Positions 24,741 to 36,577 of a stretch of 64,000 bases of DNA are shown one piece after another (position 1 is the stretch's first letter; the number at the start of each line of letters is the position of its first letter). The translations under genes and the position numbers were made by a program. This stretch comes from Streptomyces roseofulvus (GTDB taxonomy: Bacteria; Actinomycetota; Actinomycetes; Streptomycetales; Streptomycetaceae): positions 5,518,001 through 5,582,000 of the forward strand of contig NZ_BAAAWE010000001.1 in the NCBI RefSeq assembly GCF_039534915.1, in the 5' to 3' direction. The notes beneath the pieces are model-generated. The model worked only from the letters and a program-made list of their open reading frames with translations. It searched no databases and was not told where the DNA came from.

Positions 24741-25550
24741 GTGAGTGCTGACCAGACGCTTGCCTTCGACCCGGATTGCCACATCTTCACCGGATGTGGC
24801 TTCCCGGCTCCGGGCCTGCACACGTTCATCTACGAGCCGATCGCGACGTGGGGCAGCTTCGAGCTGACCAAGCCCATGCTGCTCGCGGTCCTGAGCTCGG
24901 TCGTGGTGGTCGGTTTCTTCTGGGCGGCCTTCCGCAAGCCGAAGCTGGTCCCCGGCAAGATGCAGATGGTCGGCGAGGCCGGTTACGACTTCGTGCGCCG
25001 CGGCATCGTCTACGAGATCATCGGCAAGAAGGACGGCGAGAAGTACGTCCCCTTCATGGTCTCGATGTTCTTCCTCGTCTGGATGATGAACCTCTGGTCG
25101 ATCATCCCGCTCGCCCAGTTCCCGGTCACCTCGCTGATCGCCTTCCCGGCGGCCCTCGCGCTGATCGTCTACGTGCTCTGGGTGACGCTGACCTTCAAGA
25201 AGCACGGCTTCGTCGGCGGCTGGAAGAACATCGTCGGCTGGGACAAGTCGCTCGGCCCGATCCTGCCGCTGGTCGTCGTCCTCGAGTTCTTCTCGAACCT
25301 GATCATCCGGCCCTTCACGCACGCGGTCCGACTGTTCGCGAACATGTTCGCCGGTCACCTGCTGATCGTGATGTTCTCGCTGGCCTCCTGGTACCTGCTC
25401 AACGGCATCGGCGTCGTCTACGCGGGCACGTCCTTCGTGATGGTCCTCGTGATGACCGCCTTCGAGCTCTTCATCCAGGCCGTCCAGGCGTACGTCTTCG
25501 TCCTCCTGGCCTGCAGCTACGTCCAGGGCGCGCTCTCCGAGCACCACTGA
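24741..25550 (+). CDS. atpB: F0F1 ATP synthase subunit a
   Basis: The 269-residue subunit a of the membrane sector forms the proton half-channels. Five to six membrane helices are visible. The essential arginine lies in IIRPFTHAVRLFANMFAGH, and the C-terminal FIQAVQAYVFVLLACSY helix is typical. The GTG at 24741 follows AAGGAG at good spacing. The 225 bases between atpI and atpB hold no gene. Confidence 0.96.
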   Translation: MSADQTLAFDPDCHIFTGCGFPAPGLHTFIYEPIATWGSFELTKPMLLAVLSSVVVVGFFWAAFRKPKLVPGKMQMVGEAGYDFVRRGIVYEIIGKKDGEKYVPFMVSMFFLVWMMNLWSIIPLAQFPVTSLIAFPAALALIVYVLWVTLTFKKHGFVGGWKNIVGWDKSLGPILPLVVVLEFFSNLIIRPFTHAVRLFANMFAGHLLIVMFSLASWYLLNGIGVVYAGTSFVMVLVMTAFELFIQAVQAYVFVLLACSYVQGALSEHH

Positions 25551-25640
25551 GCCCCCTGCCACGGACCAGCTCCTCCACCCACCCCGCAGTCTCCGGTGGC
25601 CAACCCCCACCGGGTCCTTGAAAGAGAAGGAAGAACCGGC

Positions 25641-25871
25641 ATGTCCGCTCTCCAGACCCTTGCTGCTGTCGAAGGCAACGTCGCCGCCATCGGTTACGGC
25701 CTCGCCGCGATCGGCCCCGGCGTCGGCGTCGGCATCATCTTCGGTAACGGCACCCAGGCCCTCGCCCGCCAGCCCGAGGCGGCCGGCCTGATCCGCACCA
25801 ACCAGATCATGGGTTTCGCCTTCTGTGAGGCGCTCGCCCTCATCGGCATCGTCATGGGCTTCGTCTACTAA
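25641..25871 (+). CDS. atpE: F0F1 ATP synthase subunit c
   Basis: The 76-residue proteolipid has two membrane helices joined by the polar loop GTQALARQPEAAG. The proton-carrying glutamate is in GFAFCEALALIGIV. An aromatic C-terminus (GFVY) ends the second helix. Several copies form the rotating ring. GAAGGAAG precedes the ATG. Confidence 0.97.
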   Translation: MSALQTLAAVEGNVAAIGYGLAAIGPGVGVGIIFGNGTQALARQPEAAGLIRTNQIMGFAFCEALALIGIVMGFVY

Positions 25872-25915
25872 GCCTGCTTCTCGACGACAGCCACATTTTC
25901 ACGGAAGGCACTGAT

Positions 25916-26461
25916 GTGAACGCTCTGCTTCTTGCGGCCGAGGGGGAGCCCCAGCCCCCCCTCCTCCCGCATCTTGACGAGCTCGTCATCGGCCTGATCG
26001 CCTTCGTCATCGTCTTCGGCTTCCTCGCCAAGAAGCTCCTCCCGAACATCAACAAGGTTCTGGTCGAGCGCCGCGAGGCCATCGAGGGTGGCATCGAGAA
26101 GGCCGAGTCGGCCCAGATCGAGGCTCAGAGTGTGCTGGAGCAGTACAAGGCACAGCTTGCCGAGGCCCGCCACGAGGCCGCGCGTCTCCGCCAGGAGGCG
26201 ACGGAGCAGGGCACCGCGATCATCCAGGAGATGAAGGCGGAGGGCCAGCGCCAGCGCGAGGAGATCATCGCCGCCGGCCACACGCAGATCGAGGCCGACC
26301 GCAAGGCCGCGGCCGCCTCCCTGCGCCAGGACGTCGGCAAGCTCGCCAGCGACCTGGCCGGCAAGCTGGTCGGCGAGTCCCTCCAGGACACCGCCCTCCA
26401 GAGCCGCACGATCGACCGCTTCCTCGACGAGCTCGAGGAGAAGGCTGAGGCCGTCCGATGA
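25916..26461 (+). CDS. atpF: F0F1 ATP synthase subunit b
   Basis: The 181-residue stator subunit has one N-terminal membrane helix (about 24-46, ELVIGLIAFVIVFGFLAKKL) followed by a long charged helix (KAESAQIEAQSVLEQYKAQL onward) that forms the peripheral stalk. The start is GTG at 25916 inside ATGTGA. The stop overlaps the atpH start by 4 bases (ATGA), so translation is coupled. Confidence 0.96.
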   Translation: MNALLLAAEGEPQPPLLPHLDELVIGLIAFVIVFGFLAKKLLPNINKVLVERREAIEGGIEKAESAQIEAQSVLEQYKAQLAEARHEAARLRQEATEQGTAIIQEMKAEGQRQREEIIAAGHTQIEADRKAAAASLRQDVGKLASDLAGKLVGESLQDTALQSRTIDRFLDELEEKAEAVR

Positions 26462-27273
26462 ACGGAGCGAGCCGTGAGGCACTGGCCGCCGCCCGCGAGT
26501 CCCTCGACGCGCTGACCGACAACACCTCGGTCGACGCGACGAAGCTGGCGGACGAGCTGGCCGCAGTCACCGCCCTGCTCGACCGCGAGGTGTCGCTGCG
26601 CCGGGTCCTGACCGACCCCGCGCAGGCGGGTGAGGCCAAGGCCGAGCTCGCGCAGCGACTCCTGACCGGTCAGGTGGGCGGGGAGACCGTCGATCTGGTC
26701 TCCGGCATGGTCCGGTCCCGCTGGTCGCGCTCGCGCGACCTGGTCGACTCGGTCGAGGAGCTGGCGAACACCGCCGACCTCACCGCGGCCCAGAAGGCGG
26801 GCGCCCTCGACTCCGTCGAGGACGAGCTGTTCCGGTTCGGCCGGATCGTGTCCTCCAGCACCGAGCTCCGCTCGGCGCTGACGGACAAGACCGCCACGGC
26901 CACCGCCAAGGGCGAGCTGCTCCGCAGCCTGCTCGGCGGAAAGGCCCACTCGACCACCGAGCGTCTGGTCGTCCGTCTGGTGACCCAGCCCCGGGGACGT
27001 AGCCTGGAAGCGGGACTCGAGTCCCTGTCCAAGCTCGCCGCGGCGCGCCGGGACCGGATGGTCGCCGTCGTCACCTCGGCGGTCCCGCTGACCGATCAGC
27101 AGAAGCAGCGCCTCGGAGGCGTCCTCGCGAAGCTGTACGGCCGCGAGATGCACCTGAACCTGGACGTGGACCCCGCGGTCCTCGGCGGGATCTCGGTGCG
27201 AGTCGGTGACGAGGTCATCGACGGCACGGTCTCCGAGCGCCTCGGCGAGGCGAAGCGGCGGCTGGCCGGCTGA
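26458..27273 (+). CDS. atpH: F0F1 ATP synthase subunit delta
   Basis: The 271-residue protein is longer than the roughly 180 residues of enterobacterial delta, as is normal in Streptomyces. The N-terminal helical domain binds F1, and the C-terminal end (MHLNLDVDPAVLGGISVRVG, then DEVIDGTVSERL) is the conserved region that contacts subunit b. It overlaps atpF by 4 bases. A 137-base gap with a hairpin separates it from atpA. Confidence 0.95.
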   Translation: MNGASREALAAARESLDALTDNTSVDATKLADELAAVTALLDREVSLRRVLTDPAQAGEAKAELAQRLLTGQVGGETVDLVSGMVRSRWSRSRDLVDSVEELANTADLTAAQKAGALDSVEDELFRFGRIVSSSTELRSALTDKTATATAKGELLRSLLGGKAHSTTERLVVRLVTQPRGRSLEAGLESLSKLAAARRDRMVAVVTSAVPLTDQQKQRLGGVLAKLYGREMHLNLDVDPAVLGGISVRVGDEVIDGTVSERLGEAKRRLAG

Positions 27274-27346
27274 CGGCAGCAGCCGCCGGCAACACAACAC
27301 GCATCACAGCGGCCCGGTTGGGCCGTGCAGAGATTGCAGAAGATTC

Positions 27347-27364
27347 CTGGGGGTCGGCCCCCAG
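27347..27364 (+). other. Intercistronic hairpin between atpH and atpA
   Basis: CTGGGGG and CCCCCAG pair perfectly around a TCGG tetraloop, 46 bases before the atpA start, in the longest gap inside the atpB-atpD part of the operon. It could slow mRNA decay or adjust atpA expression relative to the membrane subunits. Confidence 0.5.
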
Positions 27365-27410
27365 ACCCCTTAAGAAACTTCGGGCCCAACAAGGAGAGCA
27401 GGGAACCCAG

Positions 27411-29015
<1,605 letters not shown>

Positions 29016-29035
29016 CGACGGAAGGGACCTGACTC

Positions 29036-29953
29036 ATGGGAGCGCAGCTCCGGGTCTACAAGCGTCGCATCAAATCCGTCACCGCGACGAAGAAGATCAC
29101 CAAGGCGATGGAGATGATCGCCGCCTCGCGCGTGGTCAAGGCTCAGCGCAAGGTGCAGTCGTCGACCCCGTACGCCACCGAGCTCACCCGCGCGGTGACC
29201 GCGGTGGCCACGGGCGCCAACGACAAGCACCCGCTGACCACCGAGGCCGAGAACCCGACCCGCGCCGCGGTTCTGCTCCTGTCGAGCGACCGCGGCCTGG
29301 CCGGCGCCTTCAACTCCAACGCCATCAAGGCGGCGGAGCAGCTCATCAAGCGGCTGGAGGGCGAGGGCAAGGCGGTCGACATCTACGTCGTCGGCCGTCG
29401 TGGCATCGCGCACTTCAACTTCCGTGAGCGCAAGCTGGCCGACACGTGGGCGGGCTTCACGGACGAGCCGACGTACGCGGACGCCAAGCGGATCGGCGAG
29501 CCGCTGATCGAGGCGATCGAGAAGGCGACGGCCGAGGGTGGTGTGGACGAGCTCCACATCGTCTACACCGAGTTCGTCTCGATGATGACGCAGACGGCGG
29601 TCGAGGCCCGGCTGCTGCCCCTCAGCCTCGACGAGGTGGCGAAGGAGGCCGGCGAGACGGACACGCTCCGTCCGCTGTACGACTTCGAGCCGTCGGCGGA
29701 GGACGTCCTGGACGCCCTCCTGCCGCGCTACGTCGAGAGCCGCATCTACAACGCGCTGCTCCAGTCGTCGGCGTCGAAGCACGCCGCGACGCGGCGCGCG
29801 ATGAAGTCGGCGACCGACAACGCGGGCGAGCTGATCACCAGCCTGACCCGACTTGCCAACGCGGCCCGACAGGCCGAAATCACCCAGGAAATCAGCGAGA
29901 TCGTCGGTGGCTCCGCAGCCCTGGCCGACGCGACCGCGGGGAGTGACAAGTAA
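29036..29953 (+). CDS. atpG: F0F1 ATP synthase subunit gamma
   Basis: The 305-residue rotor shaft has the conserved N-terminal helix IKSVTATKKITKAMEMIAAS and the C-terminal helix SRIYNALLQSSASKHAATR with NARQAEITQEISEIVGG-type residues. It overlaps the atpD start by one base (TAATG), so the two are coupled. Confidence 0.97.
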   Translation: MGAQLRVYKRRIKSVTATKKITKAMEMIAASRVVKAQRKVQSSTPYATELTRAVTAVATGANDKHPLTTEAENPTRAAVLLLSSDRGLAGAFNSNAIKAAEQLIKRLEGEGKAVDIYVVGRRGIAHFNFRERKLADTWAGFTDEPTYADAKRIGEPLIEAIEKATAEGGVDELHIVYTEFVSMMTQTAVEARLLPLSLDEVAKEAGETDTLRPLYDFEPSAEDVLDALLPRYVESRIYNALLQSSASKHAATRRAMKSATDNAGELITSLTRLANAARQAEITQEISEIVGGSAALADATAGSDK

Positions 29954-31392
29954 TGACGACCTCTGTTGAGACCGCCGCTGCCACGGGCCGCGTCGCCCGG
30001 GTCATCGGCCCGGTCGTCGACGTGGAGTTCCCCGTCGACGCGATGCCGGAGATCTACAACGCGCTGAACGTCGAGGTTCCGGACTCGGCCGGCGAGGGCA
30101 CCAAGACGCTGACCCTCGAGGTCGCGCAGCACCTCGGTGACGGCATGGTCCGCACCATCTCGATGCAGCCCACCGACGGTCTGGTCCGCCAGGCCCCCGT
30201 GGTCGACACCGGCGACGGCATCACGGTGCCCGTCGGCGACGTCACCAAGGGCCGCGTGTTCAACACGCTCGGTCAGATCCTGAACGAGCCGGAGGCCGAG
30301 TCCGAGGTCGGCGAGCGCTGGTCCATCCACCGCAAGGCCCCGGCGTTCGACCAGCTCGAGTCGAAGACCGAGATGTTCGAGACCGGCCTGAAGGTCGTCG
30401 ACCTTCTCACCCCGTACGTCAAGGGTGGAAAGATCGGTCTGTTCGGTGGCGCCGGTGTCGGCAAGACCGTTCTGATCCAGGAAATGATCATGCGTGTGGC
30501 CAAGCTGCACGAGGGTGTTTCCGTGTTCGCCGGTGTCGGCGAGCGTACGCGTGAGGGCAACGACCTCATCGCGGAGATGGAGGACTCGGGCGTCCTCGAC
30601 AAGACCGCCCTGGTCTTCGGCCAGATGGACGAGCCCCCGGGCACCCGTCTCCGTGTGGCCCTCGCCGGTCTGACCATGGCGGAGTACTTCCGCGATGTGC
30701 AGAAGCAGGACGTGCTGTTCTTCATCGACAACATCTTCCGCTTCACCCAGGCCGGTTCCGAGGTGTCGACCCTGCTCGGCCGTATGCCCTCCGCGGTGGG
30801 TTACCAGCCGAACCTGGCCGACGAGATGGGTCTCCTCCAGGAGCGCATCACCTCGACCCGTGGTCACTCGATCACCTCGATGCAGGCGATCTACGTCCCC
30901 GCCGACGACCTCACCGACCCGGCGCCGGCGACCACCTTCGCCCACCTCGACGCGACGACGGTTCTCTCCCGTCCGATCTCCGAGAAGGGCATCTACCCGG
31001 CCGTGGACCCGCTGGACTCCACGTCCCGGATCCTGGACCCGCGCTACATCGCGCAGGACCACTACGACGCCGCCATGCGCGTCAAGGGCATCCTGCAGAA
31101 GTACAAGGACCTCCAGGACATCATCGCGATCCTCGGTATCGACGAGCTGAGCGAGGAGGACAAGCTCGTCGTCCACCGCGCCCGCCGTGTCGAGCGCTTC
31201 CTGTCGCAGAACACCCACGCCGCCAAGCAGTTCACCGGTGTGGACGGTTCGGACGTTCCGCTCGACGAGTCGATCGCCGCGTTCAACGCGATCTGCGACG
31301 GTGAGTTCGACCACTTCCCGGAGCAGGCCTTCTTCATGTGTGGTGGTCTCGAGGACCTCAAGAAGAACGCCAAGGAGCTCGGCGTCTCCTGA
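29953..31392 (+). CDS. atpD: F0F1 ATP synthase subunit beta
   Basis: The 479-residue subunit is the catalytic one. The P-loop is GGAGVGKTVL (about residue 161), followed by VFAGVGERTREGNDL and the DELSEED motif (ILGIDELSEEDKL), where inhibitor and regulatory contacts occur. The sequence is the most conserved in the window. The ATG overlaps the atpG stop. Confidence 0.98.
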   Translation: MTTSVETAAATGRVARVIGPVVDVEFPVDAMPEIYNALNVEVPDSAGEGTKTLTLEVAQHLGDGMVRTISMQPTDGLVRQAPVVDTGDGITVPVGDVTKGRVFNTLGQILNEPEAESEVGERWSIHRKAPAFDQLESKTEMFETGLKVVDLLTPYVKGGKIGLFGGAGVGKTVLIQEMIMRVAKLHEGVSVFAGVGERTREGNDLIAEMEDSGVLDKTALVFGQMDEPPGTRLRVALAGLTMAEYFRDVQKQDVLFFIDNIFRFTQAGSEVSTLLGRMPSAVGYQPNLADEMGLLQERITSTRGHSITSMQAIYVPADDLTDPAPATTFAHLDATTVLSRPISEKGIYPAVDPLDSTSRILDPRYIAQDHYDAAMRVKGILQKYKDLQDIIAILGIDELSEEDKLVVHRARRVERFLSQNTHAAKQFTGVDGSDVPLDESIAAFNAICDGEFDHFPEQAFFMCGGLEDLKKNAKELGVS

Positions 31393-31572
31393 GCCCCGTG
31401 CTCGCCCGAGGGGGGCGGGATCCGCTCCCGCCCCCCTCACCACGCCCCCTAGCTGCATCCTCCGGCTCTCACCCGCCGGGGGCGGGCTCCGGCACTTCGG
31501 TGCCGGGCGCCCTACTAGACTTTGACCCAACACCCGGCCGGCCCGCCGGGTGGTGAACCGAGGAGCCCACCC

Positions 31573-31947
31573 TTGGCTGCTGAGCTGCATGTCGAGCTGG
31601 TCGCCGCGGACCGGAGTGTCTGGTCCGGCGAGGCCACCCTGGTCATCGCGCGTACCACCTCCGGCGACATCGGCGTCATGCCCGGTCACCAGCCGCTGCT
31701 CGGTGTGCTGGAGTCGGGCCCGGTGACCATCCGCACGAGCGAGGGCGCCACCGTCGTGGCCGCCGTCCACGGCGGTTTCATCTCCTTCGCGGACGACAAG
31801 CTGTCGCTGCTGGCGGAGATCGCCGAGCTGGCGGACGAGATCGACGCCCAGCGCGCCGAGCGCGCGCTGGAGCGTGCGAAGTCGGACGAGGACGCCGCCG
31901 CCGAGCGGCGCGCCGAGGTCCGGCTGCGCGCGGTAGCGGTCCGCTAG
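31573..31947 (+). CDS. atpC: F0F1 ATP synthase subunit epsilon
   Basis: The 124-residue subunit has an N-terminal beta sandwich (SGDIGVMPGHQPLLGVLESG) and a C-terminal helical hairpin rich in Ala, Glu and Arg (DEIDAQRAERALERAKSDED). It couples gamma to the c-ring and can inhibit ATP hydrolysis. The start is TTG at 31573 with GAGGAG upstream; the longer frame would add a non-conserved proline-rich leader. A gap of 180 bases follows atpD. Confidence 0.95.
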   Translation: MAAELHVELVAADRSVWSGEATLVIARTTSGDIGVMPGHQPLLGVLESGPVTIRTSEGATVVAAVHGGFISFADDKLSLLAEIAELADEIDAQRAERALERAKSDEDAAAERRAEVRLRAVAVR

Positions 31948-31972
31948 CGGACCCGCGACCGAAGAGTAGTGC

Positions 31973-32021
31973 CCTCAGCCGCGGCACGGCTGGAATGTTC
32001 CAGACCGTGCCGCGGCTGAGG
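31973..32021 (+). terminator. Strong terminator of the atp operon
   Basis: A perfect 17-bp stem (CCTCAGCCGCGGCACGG with its complement at 32005-32021) lies 25 bases after atpC. The loop is itself self-complementary (CTGGAA-TG-TTCCAG), so the hairpin extends to about 23 bp with one unpaired base. Confidence 0.85.
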
Positions 32022-32094
32022 CGATGCAGATGCAGGTTGTATTCGGTGAGGCCGGCGGCGCCGGTCACGGGACGCAGCGAGGAGGTCGGTGAAG

Positions 32095-32541
32095 ATGTTC
32101 CTCGCGCTGCTCGTGTGCGGCCTGGTCGTCGCACTGGTGGTGATCGGGCTCTTCGTCTTCGGCTTGCGCCGGCGGCTGATCCAGCGGGCCGGCGGCACCT
32201 TCGACTGTTCGCTGCGCTGGGACGTTCCGGAGGAGCCGGACCTGTCCGGCAAGGGCTGGGTGTACGGCGTGGCCCGGTACAGCGGTGACGAGATCGCCTG
32301 GTTCCGGGTCTTCTCGTACGCGCCCCGGCCGCGCCGGTTCCTGGAGCGCTCGGCCATCGTGGCCCTGGAGCGCCGGATGCCGGAGGGCGAGGAGGAGCTG
32401 GCGCTCCTGTCCGACTCGGTGATCCAGCCCTGCATGTACAACGGGGTCCGGCTGGAGCTCGCGATGAGCGAGGACGCCCGGACCGGCTTCATGGCCTGGC
32501 TGGAGGCGGCGCCTCCCGGCCAGAGGGTGAACGTCGCGTAG
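32095..32541 (+). CDS. DUF2550 membrane-anchored protein
   Basis: The 148-residue protein has one N-terminal membrane helix (FLALLVCGLVVALVVIGLFV) followed by a basic FGLRRRLIQR and a domain with GTFDCSLRWDV and WYGVARY-type strands, typical of the actinobacterial DUF2550 family found directly after atpC. The ATG at 32095 is 9 bases from GGAGG; the GTG at 32089 would be too close. Its biochemical role is unknown. The conserved position suggests a role near the membrane, but it lies beyond the atp terminator, so it is likely transcribed separately. Confidence 0.88.
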   Translation: MFLALLVCGLVVALVVIGLFVFGLRRRLIQRAGGTFDCSLRWDVPEEPDLSGKGWVYGVARYSGDEIAWFRVFSYAPRPRRFLERSAIVALERRMPEGEEELALLSDSVIQPCMYNGVRLELAMSEDARTGFMAWLEAAPPGQRVNVA

Positions 32542-32548
32542 AACGGCT

Positions 32549-32585
32549 GAAGCGGGGGACGGTGTGCTGCACCGTCCCCCGCTTC
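32549..32585. terminator. Bidirectional terminator between DUF2550 gene and chitinase
   Basis: A perfect 16-bp stem (GAAGCGGGGGACGGTG with its complement) and a 5-base loop separate two convergent genes, 8 bases after one stop codon and 16 bases beyond the other. Confidence 0.85.
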
Positions 32586-32600
32586 GTCGTGCCCGGGGTG

Positions 32601-34445
<1,845 letters not shown>

Positions 34446-34511
34446 CGGTGCTCCTCAAGTTGCGGACGTTCGGGGTGGGGGTGGTCCGTGGAGAGTTGCG
34501 CGCGCCCCGCG

Positions 34512-34553
34512 AGCGTAGGAAGGTCTGGACCAATCGTCAAGAGGTCCAGACCA
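34512..34553 (-). promoter_or_regulatory. Chitinase promoter with 12-bp direct repeats
   Basis: On the minus strand TTGACG (34535-34540) and TACGCT (34512-34517) are spaced by 17 bases, close to consensus. Two 12-base repeats, TGGTCTGGACCT (34542-34553) and TGGTCCAGACCT (34521-34532), flank the -35 box. This is the classic Streptomyces chitinase promoter pattern, needed for chitin induction and glucose repression, and the repeats also resemble DasR sites. Confidence 0.85.
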
Positions 34554-34567
34554 ACGTCGCTTCCGGT

Positions 34568-35212
34568 CTACTGAAGGCCCAACTCCCGTGCCAGGACCGC
34601 CGCTTGGACCCGGCTGCGCAGCCCCAGCTTCCCCAGCACCTTGCTGACGTGCGTCTTCACCGTCGCCTCCGCCATGTCCAGGCGGACCGCCACCTCCGCG
34701 TTCGACAGCCCCGCCCCCAGCGCCGCCAGCACCTCCCGCTCGCGCGGCGTCAGCCCGTCCAGGGCCGCCGGGTCACTCCGTACCGGCGGCGACGGGGAGG
34801 CGAACTCCGCGATCAGCCGCCGGGTCACCGCCGGCGCGATCAGTCCCTCCCCCCGCGCCACCGTCCGGACCGCCTCGACCAGCTCCCGCGCGTCCGCGTT
34901 CTTCAGCAGGAAGCCCGACGCCCCCGCCCGCAGCGCCCCGAAGACGTACTCGTCCAGGTCGAAGGTGGTCAGCACGAGCACGTCCGCGAGCCCCTCCGCC
35001 ACCACCAGACGGGTCGCCGTCACCCCGTCCATCCGGGGCATCTGCACATCCATCAGCACCAGGTCGGGGCGGAGCTCCCGGGCCAGCTCCACCGCCCGCT
35101 CGCCGTCCTCGGCCTCCCCGACCACCTCGATGTCCGGCGCGCTGCCCAGGATCAGCACCAGCCCGGCCCGTACCGCCGCCTGGTCCTCGGCCACCACCAC
35201 CCGCACCGTCAT
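34568..35212 (-). CDS. chiR: NarL/LuxR-type response regulator, likely ChiR
   Basis: The 214-residue protein has a receiver domain (VVVAEDQAAVRAGL; phosphoacceptor in VLMDVQMPRMDG at residue 55; lysine in FLLKNADARE) and a C-terminal LuxR-type helix-turn-helix (LTPREREVLAALGAGLSNAE to ATVKTHVSKVLGKLGL). It overlaps the kinase gene by 4 bases (ATGA), so the two are coupled. Its stop is 15 bases from the chitinase promoter repeats. In S. coelicolor a ChiS-ChiR pair sits upstream of chiC and controls it; the same layout makes that role likely here. Confidence 0.9.
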   Translation of the reverse strand: MTVRVVVAEDQAAVRAGLVLILGSAPDIEVVGEAEDGERAVELARELRPDLVLMDVQMPRMDGVTATRLVVAEGLADVLVLTTFDLDEYVFGALRAGASGFLLKNADARELVEAVRTVARGEGLIAPAVTRRLIAEFASPSPPVRSDPAALDGLTPREREVLAALGAGLSNAEVAVRLDMAEATVKTHVSKVLGKLGLRSRVQAAVLARELGLQ

Positions 35213-36405
35213 GCCCGCTCCTCCTCGCTCGCTCCCACGGGCAGCTCCGCCCGCACCCGCCACACCTCCGCGCCCCCGTCCCCGGTCACCGGACCGGCCT
35301 CCAGGGAGCCGCCGAGCAGCGCCACCCGCTCCCGCATGCCCACCAGGCCCGCCCCCGACCCCGGCGCGCGCGGCCCCGGCCGCTGCCCGTACGGGCTCGT
35401 CACCGTCACCCGCAGCGCCCCGTCCCGGTGCGCCAGCGCCACCCGGACCTCGCCCGGCACCGCGTGCTTCAGCGCGTTCGTCAGCGACTCCTGCACGATC
35501 CGGTACGCGGCCAGCTCCACCGGCGCCGGCAGTCCCGGACCCTCCCGCCGGGCGTCGTCCAGGGTGAAGCGCAGCCCGCCGGCCGTGCCGTTCGCCCGCG
35601 CCTGCCCGACGAGCGCGTCGAGACCCGCCAGGGTCGCCGTCGCGGCCGGCTCGGCCTCCGCGCCGCTGTCCCGCAACAGCCCGATCAGCCGCCGCATCTC
35701 CGCGAGCCCCGCCACGCTGTTCTCCCGGATCACCGACAGCGCCTGCCGGGTGGTACCGGGATCGTCCAGGGAGAGCGCCGCCGTCGAGTGGATCGCGATC
35801 GCCGAGAGGTGGTTGGCCACCATGTCGTGCAGCTCCCGCGCCATCCGCGCCCGCTCCGCCACCACCGCCTGGGCCCGGTCCATCTCGGCCAGCAGCGCCG
35901 TCTGCTCGGCGCGCAGCCGGGCGGCCTCGGCGGCCTCGCGGTGGTTGCGCACGATCGAACCGGTGACGGCGGGAAGGAAGGAGACCATGCCGGTGATGAC
36001 GCCGACCAGCAGGGCGATCGCGTTCTGCCACCAGACCAGGAACGCCGCCGTGGCGGCGACGGTGACCAGCGCGGTGGTGTACGGGATGCGGCGCGCCTGC
36101 GCCGGGGTGCCGTAGACGACCGCCGCGTAGACGACGTCCGTGAACATCAGGACCGTGGCCAGGTTCCCGTTGGTGAACTGGTCGCCCACGATGGCCAGGG
36201 TGCCCAGGAGCAGCGCGGTCTGCGGGGCCGCCCGGCGCAGCGCCTCCGCCACGGCCATCGCCGACAGCGGGACGAGCGCCGCCCAGCGCTGGTCGAAGAC
36301 GCGGTCGCCGGTGGTGTACAGCCCGTACGACCAGAGCAGCACGCCGACGGAGAGACCGGCGAGGGCGATGAGCACGTCATGGCGGTGCGGGCGGGGGAGG
36401 GTCAC
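35209..36405 (-). CDS. chiS: Membrane histidine kinase, likely ChiS
   Basis: The protein has about 398 residues. Some five or six membrane helices fill the N-terminal 160 residues (LIALAGLSVGVLLWSYGLY, ALVTVAATAAFLVWWQNAIA and others). A coiled segment follows, then a HisKA_3 dimerisation helix with the phosphorylated histidine in ARELHDMVANHLSAIAIHS. The ATPase domain has N-box QESLTNALKHA and G-box GAGLVGMRERV. I start at GTG 36405, six bases after TTGGAT, which would be leaderless; GTG 36420 is possible. The longest frame, to 36588, would overlap the divergent gene and lacks protein character. There is no large extracellular sensor domain, so the signal is probably sensed within the membrane. 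Confidence 0.88.
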   Translation of the reverse strand: MTLPRPHRHDVLIALAGLSVGVLLWSYGLYTTGDRVFDQRWAALVPLSAMAVAEALRRAAPQTALLLGTLAIVGDQFTNGNLATVLMFTDVVYAAVVYGTPAQARRIPYTTALVTVAATAAFLVWWQNAIALLVGVITGMVSFLPAVTGSIVRNHREAAEAARLRAEQTALLAEMDRAQAVVAERARMARELHDMVANHLSAIAIHSTAALSLDDPGTTRQALSVIRENSVAGLAEMRRLIGLLRDSGAEAEPAATATLAGLDALVGQARANGTAGGLRFTLDDARREGPGLPAPVELAAYRIVQESLTNALKHAVPGEVRVALAHRDGALRVTVTSPYGQRPGPRAPGSGAGLVGMRERVALLGGSLEAGPVTGDGGAEVWRVRAELPVGASEEERA

Positions 36406-36577
36406 GTACCCATCCAACACGCCCGCCGGCCCCCGGACGTCGGCGTCCGGGCCGATCCGGGCCCGGGCGCGCCTCCATCGAAGGATGTAGGCGGGTTTCC
36501 TCACCCGCGACGACGATCCGGGCCCGCCCGCACGGGACGCTGGGAGGGAACCGACGGGGGAAGGAAAGGGGAAGCCC

